Positions 6,507 through 8,770 of a stretch of 8,770 nucleotides of DNA are shown in pieces (position 1 is the stretch's first letter; the number at the start of each line of letters is the position of its first letter). Origin of the DNA: Kordiimonadaceae bacterium. GTDB taxonomy: Bacteria > Pseudomonadota > Alphaproteobacteria > Sphingomonadales > Emcibacteraceae. The position numbers were made by a program, and so were the translations under genes. The notes below the pieces were generated by a model. The model was given only the letters and a program-made list of their open reading frames with translations, made no database searches and was not told the DNA's origin. The DNA is taken from NCBI GenBank assembly GCA_018699075.1, contig JABIPV010000268.1, positions 1 through 8,770 of the forward strand. The letters run 5' to 3'.

Positions 6507-8770
6507 ATGCTGTTATATATTCCACTTAAAGAACAGTTCTTTAAGATTTGGGGAATTTTATCATTTTTATTTACACTGATTATTGTAACTTCATTTATGT
6601 TGCAAAATGCATTTGCACAATCTTCAATTGTGACAAATACATTTACACAAGATGAACTAAAATGGCTTGAGGAACATCCTACTTTAAGCGCCACTAATGA
6701 TATGGCATGGGCCCCTATTGATTTCGTACGTGCAGGAAAACCTGTTGGCTATTCTGTTGATTATTTAAATTTAATTGGTGAAAAACTTGGCGTAAAAATT
6801 GAATTCGTAAATGGTTACTCATGGCAAGATTTAATTACCAAAGTGCAAAATAGAGAAATTGACATTGCCCATGCAATTGTCAAGGACTCTATCAAAAGTG
6901 ATTTTTTAAATTATTCAGCTCCTTACATGGATTTACCGGTGGTTTTTTTCGGTCCGGTGGGTTCTCAAAAAATAAACACTCTGGATGATTTAAATGGGAA
7001 AAAAATTGGTATTATCGCTGGCTCTGGCATAAGTGAAGAATTTAAACACAATAATGACGGGCTAAGTTTTATTGAATTTGATTTGGCGGTCGATGCTTTA
7101 ACATCCCTTTCAGATGGAAAAATTGATCTATTCATTGCAATGTTGCCCACAGCAAACTTCGCCATTAATAACAACTTTATCAGGGGCATTGAAGTCGTAA
7201 GCAATAAATTGATTAGCGAATTAAAAAGTTCAGTAAATATTCATTTAGCTACTCATAAAGACAACACGATCTTGTCGAATATTTTATCCAAGGCGATAAG
7301 CTTAATTACAGAAAGAGAAATAATTAATATTACTGCCAAATGGCAGGCAAATAACCTATCCAATAATAATGTCAATTTAACAAAAGAAGAACTTAATTGG
7401 ATTTCAATGCACCCCATTTTAAAAGCGACAAATGAAATGGATTGGGCGCCAATTGATTTTATGCGTGCAGGTAAACCAACTGGGTTTTCAATTGACTATT
7501 TAAATTTAGTAGCCAATAAAGTTGGTATAAAAATAAAATATATCAACGGTCATTCATGGCAAGAACTTGTAACAATGCTCGAAAACAAAGAGATTGACAT
7601 TGCACAAAGCATAACCCAAACATCAAATCGTCGAAATTTTCTGAATTTTACATCTCCTTACCTAGATATTTCAAAAGTTTACTTTGGCCGTAAGGGGGCT
7701 GAGAAAATAGTTTCGATGGATGATCTTATTGGTAAAAAAATCGGCATCATTTCATCCTTTAGTAGTCAAGAAATATATGATGAAAAGTATCCTGAATTAA
7801 ATACCATAGCTTATGATGATATAACCAGTGCCTTAAATGCTCTATCTACTGGTGGCATTGATGTCTTCTCAGAACGACTTCCTATTGCAAATTATATAAT
7901 TTCTCAAAATTTTATTTCAAACTTAGAAGTGATCGGCAAAGAAATAATTCCTGAAGTAAAAGGTGGAAATTATTTAAGAATTGCATCACGTAACGACTGG
8001 CCCTTACTGCTAACAATTCTTAAAAAAGGGATGGCAGCCGTTACCGATCAGGAATTTAATCAACTTTCAGAAAAATGGCGTTCAGAATTTTATCTAAATG
8101 AAGATATTAATCTTACTAAGGATGAACTCGAATGGTTATCACAAAATAATGTTGTAAAAGTAGTGATAGACGTAAACCAAGCCCCATATGAATTTATCGA
8201 TGAAAAGGGTAATATTAAAGGAATAGCAGCAGAATATTTAGATAAAATATCCACTAAACTTAACATTCGTTTTGAATGGGCAGGAAATAGAAATGGCACA
8301 GAGGCATATGAGGCTTTTAATTCTGGTGATGCGCCTGTTGTTACTAATCTGATTTATACGCCAGAACGAGACGAAGCTCTTCACCTCACGAGCCCATATA
8401 TGCAATCTACCAGTGCTATTTTTACACGCAAAAGCGGCCAATTTTTTGGAAACATGGATGGCTTAAATGGTCATCGCATTGCCCAGGAAAAGGGTTTTGC
8501 AATGACCGATTTTATCAAACGAGATTATCCAAACATAGAAGTTATCGAAGTCGAAACAGTTTCTGAGGCCTTGAAAATGGTATCCACTGGTGCCGTTAAT
8601 GCTTACATTGGAGATATTCCAACTACCGCCTTCCACATTGCCACTGAAAACCTCTCACAAGTAGTTGTTGCTGGTGATACACCCTATAAAACAAACACAG
8701 TAATGGGCATTCATTCTGATTACCCATTATTAGCCAGTGCCATGGAAAAAGCGATGATCTCCATCACTGA
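6507..8770 (+). CDS. Multi-domain periplasmic solute-binding sensor protein, 3' end beyond the window
   Basis: An open frame of 754 codons runs off the right edge. Residues 1-37 are a signal sequence: a basic, aromatic start, a hydrophobic core at about 14-30, and AFA before Q38 as a cleavage site; it may instead stay as an anchor. Three SBP_bac_3 (Venus-flytrap) domains follow from residues 46, 291 and 536. Each opens with a T-x-D/E-E-L-x-W-L/I helix, and domains 1 and 2 share WAPIDF (68-73, 313-318) and DYLNL. Serial domains of this kind are known in BvgS/EvgS hybrid kinases and in GGDEF/EAL receptors, so signalling is the likely role; no transmembrane or output domain is visible. ATG 6507 is chosen for GGAGAG at 6494-6499; an in-frame ATG at 6492 has no ribosome site. 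It begins 90 bp after ychF and is visibly richer in AT. Confidence 0.88.
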   Translation, partial: MLLYIPLKEQFFKIWGILSFLFTLIIVTSFMLQNAFAQSSIVTNTFTQDELKWLEEHPTLSATNDMAWAPIDFVRAGKPVGYSVDYLNLIGEKLGVKIEFVNGYSWQDLITKVQNREIDIAHAIVKDSIKSDFLNYSAPYMDLPVVFFGPVGSQKINTLDDLNGKKIGIIAGSGISEEFKHNNDGLSFIEFDLAVDALTSLSDGKIDLFIAMLPTANFAINNNFIRGIEVVSNKLISELKSSVNIHLATHKDNTILSNILSKAISLITEREIINITAKWQANNLSNNNVNLTKEELNWISMHPILKATNEMDWAPIDFMRAGKPTGFSIDYLNLVANKVGIKIKYINGHSWQELVTMLENKEIDIAQSITQTSNRRNFLNFTSPYLDISKVYFGRKGAEKIVSMDDLIGKKIGIISSFSSQEIYDEKYPELNTIAYDDITSALNALSTGGIDVFSERLPIANYIISQNFISNLEVIGKEIIPEVKGGNYLRIASRNDWPLLLTILKKGMAAVTDQEFNQLSEKWRSEFYLNEDINLTKDELEWLSQNNVVKVVIDVNQAPYEFIDEKGNIKGIAAEYLDKISTKLNIRFEWAGNRNGTEAYEAFNSGDAPVVTNLIYTPERDEALHLTSPYMQSTSAIFTRKSGQFFGNMDGLNGHRIAQEKGFAMTDFIKRDYPNIEVIEVETVSEALKMVSTGAVNAYIGDIPTTAFHIATENLSQVVVAGDTPYKTNTVMGIHSDYPLLASAMEKAMISIT
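6642..7376 (+). repeat. Solute-binding repeat unit 1 (residues 46-290)
   Basis: First 735-bp unit. It is close to unit 2 throughout its first third: matching A-T-N-D/E-M-x-W-A-P-I-D-F, R-A-G-K-P and D-Y-L-N-L blocks, then S-W-Q and E-I-D-I-A. The position normally occupied by the ligand-binding arginine before F-L-x-F/Y-x-x-P-Y is K130, and the position of the usual second-lobe Asp is M212. Confidence 0.85.
7377..8111 (+). repeat. Solute-binding repeat unit 2 (residues 291-535)
   Basis: Second 735-bp unit. Marker residues fall exactly 245 residues after those of unit 1 (W53 to W298, W68 to W313, K130 to R375, M212 to R457). It keeps the first-lobe arginine (R375) but has R457 in place of the second-lobe Asp. 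Unit 2 is the closest relative of unit 1 within the gene. Confidence 0.85.
8112..8770 (+). repeat. Solute-binding repeat unit 3 (residues 536 onward, cut by window)
   Basis: Third unit, more divergent: it reads A-P-Y-E-F (559-563) where units 1 and 2 have WAPIDF. W543 keeps the 245-residue register. Both canonical ligand contacts of the SBP_bac_3 fold appear present: R621 before the L-T-S-P-Y segment and D703 in the I-G-D-I-P segment. The last few tens of residues of the domain lie beyond the window. Confidence 0.8.

Noticed and set aside
1..8770. CRISPR array, tRNA or rRNA gene, transposon ends, toxin-antitoxin or phage-defence genes
   Set aside because: No regularly spaced short repeats, cloverleaf pattern, terminal inverted repeats with a transposase, or defence-type domains were seen on either strand.

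Overview
The window looks like a chromosomal segment of an AT-rich alphaproteobacterium. Two gene groups point there: lgt, then a MidA/NDUFAF7-type methyltransferase, then pgeF; and prs, then a CTC-form ribosomal protein L25 gene, then pth, then ychF. I know this combination from alphaproteobacteria. The AT-rich, AAT/AAA/ATT-heavy sequence suggests one of the lower-GC, probably aquatic, lineages, but I cannot fix the order or genus. Every confident gene is on the + strand.

Layout. Positions 1-158 are a short region before lgt with no convincing gene. Positions 159-2822 hold three overlapping genes: lgt (lipoprotein diacylglyceryl transferase), a SAM-dependent methyltransferase of the complex I assembly family, and pgeF (laccase-domain peptidoglycan-editing factor). 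The 4-bp and 14-bp overlaps imply one co-translated operon. A very AT-rich 110-bp gap leads to prs (PRPP synthetase). A 150-bp gap with a strong hairpin and two weak promoter candidates precedes rplY (L25). pth and ychF follow 27 bp and 1 bp apart, forming a compact translation-related operon: a 5S rRNA-binding protein, peptidyl-tRNA hydrolase and a ribosome-associated ATPase.

From 6507 to the right edge runs a different kind of gene, cut by the window. It is an exported or membrane-anchored protein whose visible 754 residues are a signal sequence plus three tandem periplasmic solute-binding (Venus-flytrap) domains with an exact 245-residue period. This is the sensor half typical of BvgS/EvgS-like hybrid kinases or of GGDEF/EAL receptors; the output domain lies outside the window. 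A hairpin can sequester its Shine-Dalgarno sequence.

The housekeeping part is ordinary and well conserved. I do not see a clearly new system. The most interesting material is the triplicated sensor array, with a different pair of candidate ligand-contact residues in each domain, and the small RNA-level structures around rplY and the sensor start.
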